NCBI GenBank assembly: GCA_963738205.1
Contig: CAVTVQ010000006.1
Location: 1,116,001-1,180,000, forward strand
Origin: DATFQE01 sp963738205
GTDB taxonomy: Bacteria; Actinomycetota; Thermoleophilia; Gaiellales; Gaiellaceae
Reading direction: 5' to 3'
DNA length: 64,000 nt
In this document: positions 1 to 8,049 of the stretch, one piece after another
How the letters are laid out: each line of letters begins with the position of its first letter
Numbering within the stretch: the first letter of the stretch is position 1
Made by a program: the position numbers and the translations under genes
Notes under the pieces: generated by a model
Databases searched by the model: none
Told to the model about the DNA's origin: nothing
Seen by the model: only the letters and a program-made list of their open reading frames with translations

Positions 1-1026
1 TTCCATCGTCAGGAACTCGCTCGCGACGACGTTGTACGGCAGCTGAAGCGGACCGCGGCCGGCGCCGTATTCGCCCCCCTCCTCGTAGCCAATCAGCATG
101 CTCGGCCAGATCACCGTGTGGAAGACGATGTTGTCCTTGCCCATGAAGTAGAAATGCCTGGCGTCCGGGTTCTGCCACCACTCGCGCCACGCGTCTGGCC
201 TGCCGACGACGGTTGCCCACTCGATCGCCGCGGAGAGGTAGCCGATGACGGCGTCGAACCAGACGTAGATGCGCTTGTTCGGATCCGCGGCGTAGCCCGG
301 TACCGGGATGGGAACGCCCCAATCGAGGTCGCGGGTGACGGCGCGCGGCTTCAGGTCCGACACGAAGCTGAGCGAGAAGTTGCGCACGTTCGTGCGCCAG
401 TTCTTCTGCCCCTCGATCCATTCGGCGAGCCGCTCCGCGAAGGCCGGAAGGTCGAGGAAGAGGTGCTTCGTCTCCTTGAAGACGGGCGTGGAGCCGTCGA
501 TCCTCGAGCGCGGATTGATCAGGTCGGTCGGATCGAGTTGGTTGCCGCAGTTGTCGCATTGGTCGCCACGCGCGCCCTCGTAGCCGCAAATCGGGCACGT
601 GCCCTCGATGTAGCGGTCGGGCAGCGTTCGCCCGTCCGGTGAGAACGCACCGATCGCCGTGTCCTCGAAGATGTAGCCCTTCTCGAACAGCGTGCGGAAC
701 AGGTCCTGGGTGACCCGGTAGTGGTTCGGCGTCGTCGTGCGCGTGAAGAGGTCGTACGACAGTCCGAGGTCCCGCAGATCCTCGCGGATCAGCTGGTTGT
801 AGAAGTCGGCCGTCTCACGAGGTGAGCGCCCTTCCTTGTCGGCGGCGACCATGATCGGCGTGCCGTGCTCGTCGGTGCCGCTGACCATGAGCACGTCGTT
901 TCCCTTCAGCCGGTGGTAGCGGGCGAAGATGTCCGACGGCACCCCGAACCCGGCGACGTGGCCGATGTGGCGAGGGCCCGACGCGTAGGGCCACGCGACC
1001 GCTGCGAGGATCTTCTGAGGCGGCAT
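1..1026 (-). CDS. metG: methionyl-tRNA synthetase, N-terminal part (cut by window edge)
   Basis: Cytosolic class I aminoacyl-tRNA synthetase that charges tRNA-Met. About 342 N-terminal residues are present; the C-terminal part, including the expected KMSKS-type loop, lies beyond base 1. The product starts MPPQKILAAVAWPYASGPRH, with the HIGH-type signature seen as HIGH (RHIGHVAGFG). It continues with the family block GTDEHGTPI and a zinc knuckle of four Cys (CPIC...CDNCG), followed by YVWFDAVIGY, all standard for MetRS. The ATG at 1026 is chosen because an in-frame TGA lies four codons upstream (1036-1038). The gene follows the M23-like gene on the same strand, whose reading frame as written runs over the metG start in another frame; see the finding on single-base insertions. 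Confidence 0.96.
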   Translation of the reverse strand, partial: MPPQKILAAVAWPYASGPRHIGHVAGFGVPSDIFARYHRLKGNDVLMVSGTDEHGTPIMVAADKEGRSPRETADFYNQLIREDLRDLGLSYDLFTRTTTPNHYRVTQDLFRTLFEKGYIFEDTAIGAFSPDGRTLPDRYIEGTCPICGYEGARGDQCDNCGNQLDPTDLINPRSRIDGSTPVFKETKHLFLDLPAFAERLAEWIEGQKNWRTNVRNFSLSFVSDLKPRAVTRDLDWGVPIPVPGYAADPNKRIYVWFDAVIGYLSAAIEWATVVGRPDAWREWWQNPDARHFYFMGKDNIVFHTVIWPSMLIGYEEGGEYGAGRGPLQLPYNVVASEFLTME

Positions 1027-2095
1027 CGTCGACCATCATACGAGCGTCCTCGTGGCCGGCCGGGACGGCGTCCAGGCGGCGTTTCCGCACGCCGAGCGCG
1101 AGCGTCGCCGCGCAGCCGACGAGGCCTGCCGTCACGACCACCCAGAGCGGCACGCCCGACTCACGTTGCTGCCGTGCGGCGACACCCTCGCTTGTGGCCC
1201 GTGCACTCCCAGCTACGCGGATCGACGCCGGAGCAGGGGCGCGGCTCGGTCGTGCCCGCTCCACGGCGCGTGTGTGGGGTCGCGGCGCACGCGTGTCGCC
1301 GTGCCGAGCAGCCGGTCGCGTGAGGGTGCGGTGGGCCGCCTGAGCCCGCCGGGCCCGACGCGCGTGTGCGTCCGCTGTTGCAGGCGCTCCGCGGCCGTCC
1401 GCGACCGCCCGTGGTTGCGCCGCCCCGCGCCGCGTTCGCGTGTGGACGACCGGTCTCGAGCCCGAGCGCGAGCGGAGCCGGACACCGTGGTGAGGGGAGG
1501 CCGCCGGAGCGGTCGCTCCTGTCGCGGCGACCGGAGCGGCCGGGGCAGGCACCGTCGGTGCCGGCTCCGCAGGCGCCTGCGGGGGCGCAGGGGTCGGTGG
1601 TGGAGGCGTTAGCGCGTCGCGAACAGGAAGCAAGCCGAGCGGGTCGACGTACCCGTCCGGGTCGGCCGCACGGCGGACGCCGAGATGGAGATACGAGCCT
1701 GGATGCTCTGCCTCGCCGCTGGTGCCGAGCGTTCCGACTTGCTCGCCCTCAGCGACAGTCGTCCCACGCGTCACCGTCAGGGTGTCGAGGTGGAGCAGCG
1801 TGACGGCGTAGCCGTCGGCCGTCTCGAGGGTCACCGAGCGACCGTGCAGCGGGAGCGTCCCGGCGAACCGCACGACGCCCGCGGCGGGCGCGGGCACGGC
1901 TTCGCCGGCGACGCCGCCTATGTCGACGCCGCGGTGGTTGCCGGCCTCGTACTCCCCCGCGCCCGCCTCGAACGGGCGCAGCACAGGGCCCGTCGCCGGC
2001 CAGCTCCAGGCACGGCCCGCAGGAGTGAACGCGAGCGCTGCGACGGTGACGAGTGCCGCGATCGCCACAGGCTTCGTTGTCAGCAGAGAGAACAC
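815..2095 (-). CDS. M23-family (LytM-like) envelope protein, probably catalytically weakened; 3' end probably frameshifted
   Basis: Predicted exported protein with an M23 peptidase fold. An N-terminal hydrophobic segment is followed by the metal motif HRGVDIG, then LLHLD, then SYLHLGVR. In active M23 enzymes the last motif is HxH; here its first His is replaced by Tyr, so zinc binding may survive but catalysis is doubtful. A long Pro/Ala/Arg-rich linker follows, then one membrane span (VPLWVVVTAGLVGCAATLAL). I choose the GTG at 2095: a perfect TTGACA -35 and a TATCCT -10 with 17 bp spacing end 7 nt before it, fitting a leaderless mRNA. As written the frame stays open to 815, 212 bp inside metG. 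Removing one base would end it at 1036-1038, just ahead of the metG ATG, which is the likelier true end. Confidence 0.72.
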   Translation of the reverse strand: MFSLLTTKPVAIAALVTVAALAFTPAGRAWSWPATGPVLRPFEAGAGEYEAGNHRGVDIGGVAGEAVPAPAAGVVRFAGTLPLHGRSVTLETADGYAVTLLHLDTLTVTRGTTVAEGEQVGTLGTSGEAEHPGSYLHLGVRRAADPDGYVDPLGLLPVRDALTPPPPTPAPPQAPAEPAPTVPAPAAPVAATGATAPAASPHHGVRLRSRSGSRPVVHTRTRRGAAQPRAVADGRGAPATADAHARRARRAQAAHRTLTRPAARHGDTRAPRPHTRAVERARPSRAPAPASIRVAGSARATSEGVAARQQRESGVPLWVVVTAGLVGCAATLALGVRKRRLDAVPAGHEDARMMVDDAASEDPRSGRVALRVGPSPHRPRRRVRGAVGHLRPLPPAEGKRRAHGQRHRRARHADHGRRRQGRALTS

Positions 2096-2102
2096 GACGA
2101 GC

Positions 2103-2131
2103 AGGATAGCGGCCGCGTCGGCTGTTGTCAA
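2103..2131 (-). promoter_or_regulatory. Consensus-like promoter for the M23-like gene
   Basis: On the minus strand TTGACA (2131-2126) is followed after 17 bp by TATCCT (2108-2103). The GTG start at 2095-2093 is 7 nt downstream of the -10, so the transcript is predicted to be leaderless. Confidence 0.6.
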
Positions 2132-2137
2132 AACCGA

Positions 2138-2941
2138 CTACAAAGAGCCGCGATAGAGACGGTTTCGGGGCACGCCGGTCAACCGGGAGACCACGTCGGC
2201 GGCCGCCCGCCTCGGCGTGCCTGAGGCGAGCAGCTCGGCAACCGCTTCGAGAGCGGCACGGTCATCCACGCCGACGCTCGCGCCGGCCACCACGAGCGTG
2301 ATCTCGCCCTTCGGCGGGTGTGGAAAGCGCTCCGCCACTTCGGCCGCGGCGCCGCGCACGACCTCCTCGAAGCGCTTCGTGAGCTCCCGGCAGACGGCGA
2401 CCCGACGCTCCGGCTGGACGCGCGCGAGGGAGGCGAGAGACGCGGGAAGCCGCTGCGGCGACTCGAAGGCGACGGCGGGATGGCGCCAGCCGGCCAGGTC
2501 CTTCCACAGCGCCGCGAGGGCGGCCTCCCCGCGCGGGAGGTAGCCGAGAAACTGGTAGCGCTCGCCGACGTAGCCGCTCGCGACGAGCGCGGTAGCGACG
2601 GCCGTAGGGCCGGGGAGCACGGTGACGGGCAAGCCCTCGTCGAGCGCGGCGGCGACGAGCCTCGCGCCGGGGTCGTTGATGCCGGGCAGCCCCGCGTCGC
2701 TCGCGAGCGCAACGCGCTCCCCGGCCTGCAGTCCGGGCAGCACCTCGGCGGTCCGCTGCGCCTCGTTGTGCCGGTGGTAGCTCAGCAGCTTCCGCGCGCG
2801 GACGCCGTGCCGGTCGAGCAGCACTCGGGTATGGCGCGTGTCCTCGCACAGGACGAGGTCCGCCTCACGGAGTTCCGCGAGGACACGAAGCGTGACATCG
2901 TCGAGGTTGCCGATCGGTGTCGCGCAGACAGCGAGCGGCAC
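2138..2941 (-). CDS. rsmI: 16S rRNA (cytidine1402-2'-O)-methyltransferase
   Basis: SAM-dependent methyltransferase of the tetrapyrrole-methylase fold that 2'-O-methylates C1402 in the 30S P-site region. 267 aa, close to family length. The start MPLAVCATPIGNLDDVTLR contains the hallmark TPIGNLDD. It continues with CEDTRHTRVLL and LASDAGLPGINDPG (SAM-binding loop), and TVLPGPTAVATALVASG. The C-terminal helical part (AVAELLASGTPRRAAADVVS) matches RsmI. It sits between the ROK kinase upstream (6 bp gap) and the M23-like gene, all on the minus strand, so it is probably cotranscribed with the kinase. Confidence 0.94.
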   Translation of the reverse strand: MPLAVCATPIGNLDDVTLRVLAELREADLVLCEDTRHTRVLLDRHGVRARKLLSYHRHNEAQRTAEVLPGLQAGERVALASDAGLPGINDPGARLVAAALDEGLPVTVLPGPTAVATALVASGYVGERYQFLGYLPRGEAALAALWKDLAGWRHPAVAFESPQRLPASLASLARVQPERRVAVCRELTKRFEEVVRGAAAEVAERFPHPPKGEITLVVAGASVGVDDRAALEAVAELLASGTPRRAAADVVSRLTGVPRNRLYRGSL

Positions 2942-2947
2942 GCGATC

Positions 2948-3862
2948 TCACACGCCGTCGAGGGCCTCGAACGCCACGAACCCGGCGCCGACCAGCCCGG
3001 AGTCAGGACCGAGCTCCGCCGGAATGACTCGGACGACCTCGCGGCCGGGCGACAGCGCCTCGCGCAGCATCACCTCGCGCGCCGGCCCGAGCAGGAACTC
3101 GTCGGCCGCCTCGCCCCAGCCGCCGCCGACGACGATCACCTCGGGGTTGAAGATGTTCACGAGTGAGCCCATAGTGGCGCCCAGCCGCCGGGCGATCCCG
3201 TCGAGCACGTCCAGCGCCGCCTGGTCACCTGCTCTTGCGCGCGTGAGCAACACGTGCGAGTCCGCCCCGCCGCCCAGCGCCTCGGCGGCGTCCCTGCTGG
3301 CGGCGCCGCCCGTCGCGTAGGCCTCGATGTGCCCGCGGCCGGTGCACCTCCCCTGACACGGACGGCCGTCGAACTCGATCACGATGTGGCCGAGCTCCCC
3401 GGCGGCGCCGAGCGCGCCCCGGTAGGGACGGCCACCGAGGATCAGCCCGCCGCCGACGCCCGTGCCGAGCGTGAGCATGATCATGTGCTCGGTGCCGCGA
3501 CCGGCGCCGATCTGCCACTCGGCGATCGCGGCGGCGTTGGCGTCGTTCTCGATTGCGACGGGCAGCGAGAAGCGCTCTGTGAAGCGGTCGCGGAAGGGCA
3601 CGTCGCTGAGCGGAATGTTCACGGACTGCACCGCCCGGCCACTCCGCTGGTCGATCGTCGACGGCAGCCCGAAACCGAGTCCCCGGATCCGGTCGTCCAC
3701 AAGCGACTCGACGAGCTCGTCGAGGCCGACGAGCAACGCTTCCTCGGAGCTCGTAGGCGTCGGAACCTCGCGTTCGCGCACGACGGTGCCGTCTCGCGCG
3801 ATCACGCCGCCGAGCAGCTTCGTGCCGCCTACGTCGACCCCGATGACGAGCGGCTCTGTCAC
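2948..3862 (-). CDS. ROK-family sugar kinase, glucokinase-like
   Basis: Cytosolic ATP-dependent sugar kinase of 304 aa. The phosphate-binding loop GVDVGGTKLLGG is at the N-terminus, the catalytic Asp lies in VAIENDANAAAIAEW, and LTLGTGVGGGLILGG follows. The zinc-binding region, normally CxCGxxGCxE, is seen as PCQGRCTGRGHIE with the Cys spacing altered, so zinc ligation may be divergent. There is no N-terminal helix-turn-helix, so this is an enzyme rather than a NagC-type regulator. Glucose is the likeliest substrate by family, but the sequence alone does not settle it. Start is GTG at 3862; the divergent LCP gene starts only 26 bp away. Confidence 0.88.
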   Translation of the reverse strand: MTEPLVIGVDVGGTKLLGGVIARDGTVVREREVPTPTSSEEALLVGLDELVESLVDDRIRGLGFGLPSTIDQRSGRAVQSVNIPLSDVPFRDRFTERFSLPVAIENDANAAAIAEWQIGAGRGTEHMIMLTLGTGVGGGLILGGRPYRGALGAAGELGHIVIEFDGRPCQGRCTGRGHIEAYATGGAASRDAAEALGGGADSHVLLTRARAGDQAALDVLDGIARRLGATMGSLVNIFNPEVIVVGGGWGEAADEFLLGPAREVMLREALSPGREVVRVIPAELGPDSGLVGAGFVAFEALDGV

Positions 3863-3888
3863 GACGCGTGGCTACCATAGCGCCCCGA

Positions 3889-5058
3889 ATGGCGGACGGA
3901 CAGAAGCCCTACCGCCGGTATCGAGGCGGGCGCGTCCGCGGAGCTGTCCCGACACTGGAGCGCCCGCGCCGGGGCGGCCAGCGCGACCGGCGTCCGGCCT
4001 CGCTCGGGCCTGAGCTGCCGAAACGACGGCGGCGCCTCCGCCTGACGCGCGGACGCGTGATCCTGAGCGTGATCCTGCTCCTGCTCCTGCTCTTCATCGT
4101 TTGGGCGGTTGCCAGCTGGCTCGCGTTCGGCCGCGGCGTCGAGGCCGCCAACGAGCGCCTGAGCCCGCGCGCCCGGGCCGCGCTCGTGCCGCACGAGGGC
4201 CTGCTGATGTCGCGGCCCACGACCACGGTGCTGATGGGCACCGATCACGCCGACCGCCGCGACCGGGCCGATGCCAACCGATCAGACTCGATCATGCTGG
4301 TCCGGACCGATCCGGACAAGCACCGGATCTCGTATCTGTCCATCCCCCGCGACCTCCGCGTGGACATCCCAGGGCACGGCACCGGCAAGATCAACGCTGC
4401 CTTCGCGCTCGGGGGCCCGGCGCTGGCGATGCAGACGATCACCGGCGTCACGGGGATCGAGATCAACCACATCGTGCTCGTGGACTTCAACTCGTTCAAG
4501 GACCTGATCGACGAGCTCGGGGGCGTCACCGTCAACGTGCCGGCGCCGATCGTCTCCAACCGGTTCGACTGCCCGTTCCCGACCGCGTCGCAGTGCCAGC
4601 GCTGGCGCGGCTGGCGCTTCGCGAAGGGCAAGCAGACCATGGACGGCCGTCGCGCGCTGATCTACTCGCGGATTCGCGAGAACCGCCTGAACCCGGCCGA
4701 GAACGACCTCACGCGCGGTGAGCGCCAGCAGGCCGTGGTGCAGGCGATCGGCGACAAGCTCACGAGCCCCGGCACCCTCATGAAGCTGCCGTTCGTCGGC
4801 GACGACCTGCTGAAGCCGCTCGCCACCGACCTCACCTCCGGCCAGTTCCTGCAGCTCGCCTGGCTGAAGGTCCGAGCGCCCGAGGATCGGACGCTGCACT
4901 GCCGGCTCGGCGGCAGCGCCTCCTTCGTGGACGGCCAGTCGTTCATCATCGGCACCGAGGAGAATCGAAACGTGATCGCCATGTTCGCCGGCCGCTCGGC
5001 ACCGCAGCCGCCGCTGCCGGGGTCGGGCCCGTTCGGCCCCGGCTGCATCAGGCGCTGA
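3889..5058 (+). CDS. LytR-CpsA-Psr (LCP) family cell-wall glycopolymer ligase
   Basis: Membrane-anchored enzyme that transfers undecaprenyl-linked glycopolymers to peptidoglycan. A basic cytoplasmic N-terminus (about 48 residues, rich in Arg) leads to one membrane helix (VILSVILLLLLLFIVWAVAS). The extracellular LCP domain begins at TTTVLMGTDHADR; RSDSIMLVRTD, SYLSIPRDLRVDIPG and KINAAFALGGPA are the usual Arg/Asp-rich pyrophosphate-lipid binding segments. RALIYSRIRE and LTRGERQQ close the domain. 389 aa. ATG at 3889 is preferred; an in-frame GTG lies at 3868. It abuts the small GlsB-like gene (stop and start share one base). Confidence 0.9.
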   Translation: MADGQKPYRRYRGGRVRGAVPTLERPRRGGQRDRRPASLGPELPKRRRRLRLTRGRVILSVILLLLLLFIVWAVASWLAFGRGVEAANERLSPRARAALVPHEGLLMSRPTTTVLMGTDHADRRDRADANRSDSIMLVRTDPDKHRISYLSIPRDLRVDIPGHGTGKINAAFALGGPALAMQTITGVTGIEINHIVLVDFNSFKDLIDELGGVTVNVPAPIVSNRFDCPFPTASQCQRWRGWRFAKGKQTMDGRRALIYSRIRENRLNPAENDLTRGERQQAVVQAIGDKLTSPGTLMKLPFVGDDLLKPLATDLTSGQFLQLAWLKVRAPEDRTLHCRLGGSASFVDGQSFIIGTEENRNVIAMFAGRSAPQPPLPGSGPFGPGCIRR

Positions 5059-5327
5059 TGGGCTTCCTCTCGTGGATCCTGTTCGGGCTCGTGGCGGGTG
5101 CCGTTGCCCGCATGGCCGTTCCCGGAGGCCAGGCGCGCGGCTGTCTCAGCACGCTCGTGATCGGGCTAGCCGGCGCGCTGATCGGCGGCTTCCTCGGCGA
5201 GCTGATCTTCGATCGCGACATCGAGTTCGGCTGGGACCTCGGCCCGTTCCTGCTCGCCGTGGCCGGCGCCATCCTCCTGCTGCTCCTACTGGATCTCATG
5301 TCCAGCCAGCGTCGCTCTCGCTGGTGA
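5058..5327 (+). CDS. GlsB/YeaQ/YmgE-family small membrane protein
   Basis: 89-residue integral membrane protein with three hydrophobic helices: FLSWILFGLVAGAVARM, STLVIGLAGALIGGFLGEL and PFLLAVAGAILLLLLLD. The glycine-rich GLAGALIGGFLGE motif is the family signature (historically called transglycosylase-associated, without shown activity). Its ATG overlaps the TGA of the LCP gene by one base, implying translational coupling and a shared envelope role. Exact function is unknown. Confidence 0.85.
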   Translation: MGFLSWILFGLVAGAVARMAVPGGQARGCLSTLVIGLAGALIGGFLGELIFDRDIEFGWDLGPFLLAVAGAILLLLLLDLMSSQRRSRW

Positions 5328-5328
5328 G

Positions 5329-5643
5329 CTAGTCGGAGGACTTCGAGGTTTCGGTCTTCGAGGTCTCGGTCTTCGAGGTCTCGGTCTTCGAGGTCTCGGA
5401 CTTCTTCGGCTCGGACTTCGAGTCGTCGCCGCTCGAGCCGTCGCTGTCCTTACCCGTCTTGCGCGAGCGCCCGTAGTCCGTCGAATAGAACCCGGAGCCC
5501 TTGAAGTGGACTGCAACCGGGTAGAGAACCTTCTCGACGGGCCCTTTCCCGCAGATCGGGCACGCCTCCGCAGGTGGATCGTCCATCCGCTGGAACAGCT
5601 CGAAGACATGCCCGTCGGGACAGCGATACTCGTAGATCGGCAC
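5329..5643 (-). CDS. FmdB-family zinc-ribbon protein with C-terminal pentapeptide tail
   Basis: 104 aa. The N-terminus MPIYEYRCPDGHVFELFQRM and CPICGKGPVEKVLYP form the FmdB zinc ribbon (normally two CxxC pairs). The first pair here reads CPDGH rather than CxxCG, so one Cys is missing and His may substitute. The conserved tail GSGFYSTDY follows. The last 40 residues are low-complexity and hydrophilic, ending in four ETSKT-type units encoded by a 15-bp tandem repeat. The family is described as putative regulatory, without a settled role. It converges on the GlsB-like gene, 1 bp apart. Confidence 0.85.
   Translation of the reverse strand: MPIYEYRCPDGHVFELFQRMDDPPAEACPICGKGPVEKVLYPVAVHFKGSGFYSTDYGRSRKTGKDSDGSSGDDSKSEPKKSETSKTETSKTETSKTETSKSSD
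5341..5400 (-). repeat. 15-bp tandem repeat, 4 units, in the FmdB tail
   Basis: Four consecutive 15-bp units (on the plus strand CTTCGAGGTCTCGGT and two close variants) encode the repeated SKTET pentapeptide at the C-terminus of the FmdB-like protein. The unit length is a multiple of three, so copy-number change keeps the frame. Confidence 0.9.
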
Positions 5644-5658
5644 CCACGAAAGCTAGCA

Positions 5659-7071
5659 ATGAACAAGGATCGCAACCTCCTCGCGCTCGGGACGGGCGCC
5701 TGTATGGCGGCCGTCGCCGCGTTCGGCCTCGCGCGCCTGCGCGCCGCTCCGCCGCACGAGGACGAGGTGCTCGCGCTGTTCCTCGGCCGGGACTCGCTCG
5801 GCGGGATGCTGGACACGGTCCTCACCGAGCGCGGCGGTGCGCCGCTCCACTACCTGCTCGCCTGGGTCGTGGTGCACCTCGGCGGCGGCCTCGACGCACT
5901 GCGGCTCGTCTCGCTCGCCTGCGCCGTCGCCTCGCTCCCGTTGATCGCCTTGCTCGCTTCGAAGCTGGTCGAGCCGCCGCGGGCGCTGGCGGCGACGGTC
6001 CTCGCCTCCGCCAGCTGGGTCTTCCTGTTCCACGCGCTCTTCGGTCGCATGTACGCGCTCTTCCTGCTCACGGCCACCGCGTCGTTTCTCGCCCTCGTCT
6101 CACGCCGCTGGGGGTGGTGGGCGATCGCGACGCTCGCCGCGCTGGCCGCACACCCCTACGGCGCCCTGCTGCTGGCGGCGCAACTCCTGTACTTGCTGAT
6201 CACCCGGACACGGTCTGCGCTGCCGTGGGCCGCACTCGTCGTCGCCGCCGCGCTGCCGCTCTGGTACGCAGACTTCGTGCTCGCCGGCCGCTACGGCGAG
6301 GGCGAAGGGCCGAAATCCACGGGCGGCTATGTCCGCGAGGCGGTCGGCGACCTGACCTCCGGGTACGTGCCCGTGTTGGTCGTGGTCGCAGCGCTGGCAG
6401 CCGTCGGGTTCACACGGGTGCGGGCGCGCGCGCTCGTCGCGTGCGCGCTCGCGGCCGGGCTGCTCGCCGTCGGGCTGGCGCAGGTGCGCGACGCATCACC
6501 CGAGTCGCGCCACCTGATCTTCCTGCTGCCGTTCGCAGCCGTGCTCGTGGCCGCGGGCCTGCCGCGGCGAGCAGCCCTCGCCGTGCCGCTGGTGACGGCG
6601 TTGCTCGTCGTCGAGGTCGCGTGGGCCTGGCACCGGACGCCGGACCTGTTCGATGGCGAGCCGTCTGCCGATTCACGCGCCCGGGACGAAGCCGGCGCGT
6701 GGCTCGCCGCCACGGCCCAGCCCGGGGATGTCCTGCACGGTTATCACCCGGTGTTCCTGGCCGCGTGGGAGCGCGACCGATCGTTCCCTCGTCGGGTCGT
6801 GCCGCGCGCGGACGCGCGCCTCGCACTCGACGAGCTCGAGTCCGCGCCGACGGGTCGCGGGGTCTGGGTGGTCGATCCGGGCGGCACCGGAACCACGCTC
6901 GAGGCGCGAACGTTCGGCCGGCTGACGATCGTCCGCTCACGCGCGGCCACCGGCTCGCCCGGGCGCTATCTGGAGCAGGCCGAGGGCGTGCTCGCCGGGG
7001 TCGACCTCGAGACGGTGCGCGAGGCCCGCCGGCGCTACGAGCGCTCGTCACGCTCGACGGCCTCGCGGTAA
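5659..7071 (+). CDS. GT-C (GT39/PMT-like) polytopic membrane glycosyltransferase
   Basis: 470 aa with about 9-11 hydrophobic helices in the first 350 residues. The first extracytoplasmic loop carries an acidic pair (PPHEDEVLALFLGRDSLGG), the position of the catalytic Asp in GT-C enzymes that use lipid-phosphate sugars. A hydrophilic C-terminal domain starts near ARDEAGAWLAATAQPGDVL. It is likely to glycosylate envelope components from polyprenyl-phosphate sugars; the acceptor is unknown. ATG 5659 is chosen because it precedes the hydrophobic start and sits just after the divergent FmdB gene. The last 37 bp overlap a small opposite-strand ORF. Confidence 0.72.
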   Translation: MNKDRNLLALGTGACMAAVAAFGLARLRAAPPHEDEVLALFLGRDSLGGMLDTVLTERGGAPLHYLLAWVVVHLGGGLDALRLVSLACAVASLPLIALLASKLVEPPRALAATVLASASWVFLFHALFGRMYALFLLTATASFLALVSRRWGWWAIATLAALAAHPYGALLLAAQLLYLLITRTRSALPWAALVVAAALPLWYADFVLAGRYGEGEGPKSTGGYVREAVGDLTSGYVPVLVVVAALAAVGFTRVRARALVACALAAGLLAVGLAQVRDASPESRHLIFLLPFAAVLVAAGLPRRAALAVPLVTALLVVEVAWAWHRTPDLFDGEPSADSRARDEAGAWLAATAQPGDVLHGYHPVFLAAWERDRSFPRRVVPRADARLALDELESAPTGRGVWVVDPGGTGTTLEARTFGRLTIVRSRAATGSPGRYLEQAEGVLAGVDLETVREARRRYERSSRSTASR

Positions 7072-7226
7072 CACGGCGCGTCCTCGAACGCGCGCAGCCC
7101 CCGCGGCTCGGCTCGTCGCCCCGCGCGGCGACGCCGCCGGCGGGCGGTCGCGATCGCCGCGGACGCGCCGAGCGCGCCGCCGATCAACAGCGAGCGGAGA
7201 CGATCGCCCCGGCCTTCGCGGTCCAT
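7035..7226 (-). CDS. Small basic protein of unknown function
   Basis: 63 aa. It begins MDREGRGDRLRSLLIGGALG, with one short hydrophobic stretch (LLIGGALGASAAIA), then an Arg-rich run and an acidic/Cys-containing tail. It could be a single-span membrane peptide. Its start codon interlocks with the possible ATG of psuK on the other strand (CATG at 7224-7227), and its 3' end overlaps the glycosyltransferase gene by 37 bp. No family is recognised. It may be spurious; support is only the open frame and the hydrophobic-then-basic layout. Confidence 0.35.
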   Translation of the reverse strand: MDREGRGDRLRSLLIGGALGASAAIATARRRRRRAGRRAEPRGLRAFEDAPCYREAVERDERS

Positions 7227-7242
7227 GCGAGCATTGTCGCCG

Positions 7243-8049
7243 ATGCTCGTCTGCACGCTCGGCGACCTGCTGCTGGACGTGATCGTCCGCCTCGAGAGCC
7301 CGGTCGCCGGGGACGACGACACGACCGCGCGGACGCGTGTCGGCGCCGGCGGGCAGGCGGCGAACGTCGCCGCGTGGGTCGCCGCACTGGGCGAGCAAGC
7401 GCGCTTCGTTGGCAAGCGCGCCGGCGACCCGACCGGTCGCCTCGTGGAGGAGGAGCTCCGTTCGCGGGACGTCGATCTCGTAGGGCCGGTCGTCGAGGGG
7501 AGCAACGGCGTCGTCGTCTCGCTGGTCGGCCCCGACGGCGATCGGACGATGGCCTCCGACCGCGGGGTCTCGCCCCTGTTGCGGCCGGACGAGCTCGAGA
7601 TGCGCTGGTTTCTGGGCTGCGGCTGGCTCCACCTGTCCGGGTACTCGCTGCTCCGCTCGCCGATCGACGAGGCAGGCGCCAAGGCGGCCGGCGCCGTGCG
7701 CGCGCTCGGCGGCAAGGTCAGCGTCGACCTGGCGTCGGCCAGCCTGATCCGAGGCTACGGCTCCGACCGCCTGCTCGCCCGGCTGCGGCTGCTCGAGGCG
7801 GACGTCGTCTTCGCCAACGACGACGAGGTGGCCGCGATCGGAGACGAGGTGCCAGCCGTGACGCTCGTCCGCAAGCGCGGCGCCGACGGGATCGTCGTCG
7901 ACGGCGAGGCGCTGCCGGCCGTCGAGGCGGAGGTCGTCGACTCGACCGGCGCCGGCGACGCGCTCGCCGCCGGCTACATCGTCGGGGGGCCTGAGCTGGC
8001 GCTCGAGTCGGCCGCCCGCTGCGTGGCACAGCTCGGGGCGATGCCGTGA
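7243..8049 (+). CDS. psuK: PfkB-family kinase, probable pseudouridine kinase
   Basis: 268 aa ribokinase-like enzyme. GDLLLDVIVRL opens the fold, VGAGGQAANVAAWVAALG is PfkB signature 1, and VDSTGAGDALAAGYIVGG is signature 2 with the catalytic Asp. The direct coupling to psuG (stop and start overlap by 4 bp in GTGA) is what identifies the substrate: PsuK phosphorylates pseudouridine and PsuG then splits the product. I prefer ATG 7243 (MLVCTLGDLLLDV), which puts the fold at the N-terminus; an in-frame ATG lies at 7225. Without the neighbour the call would only be PfkB kinase. Confidence 0.82.
   Translation: MLVCTLGDLLLDVIVRLESPVAGDDDTTARTRVGAGGQAANVAAWVAALGEQARFVGKRAGDPTGRLVEEELRSRDVDLVGPVVEGSNGVVVSLVGPDGDRTMASDRGVSPLLRPDELEMRWFLGCGWLHLSGYSLLRSPIDEAGAKAAGAVRALGGKVSVDLASASLIRGYGSDRLLARLRLLEADVVFANDDEVAAIGDEVPAVTLVRKRGADGIVVDGEALPAVEAEVVDSTGAGDALAAGYIVGGPELALESAARCVAQLGAMP

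Noticed and set aside
5341..5400. Possible regulatory iterons in the FmdB region
   Set aside because: Unit is 15 bp, in frame, and explained by the SKTET coding repeat.
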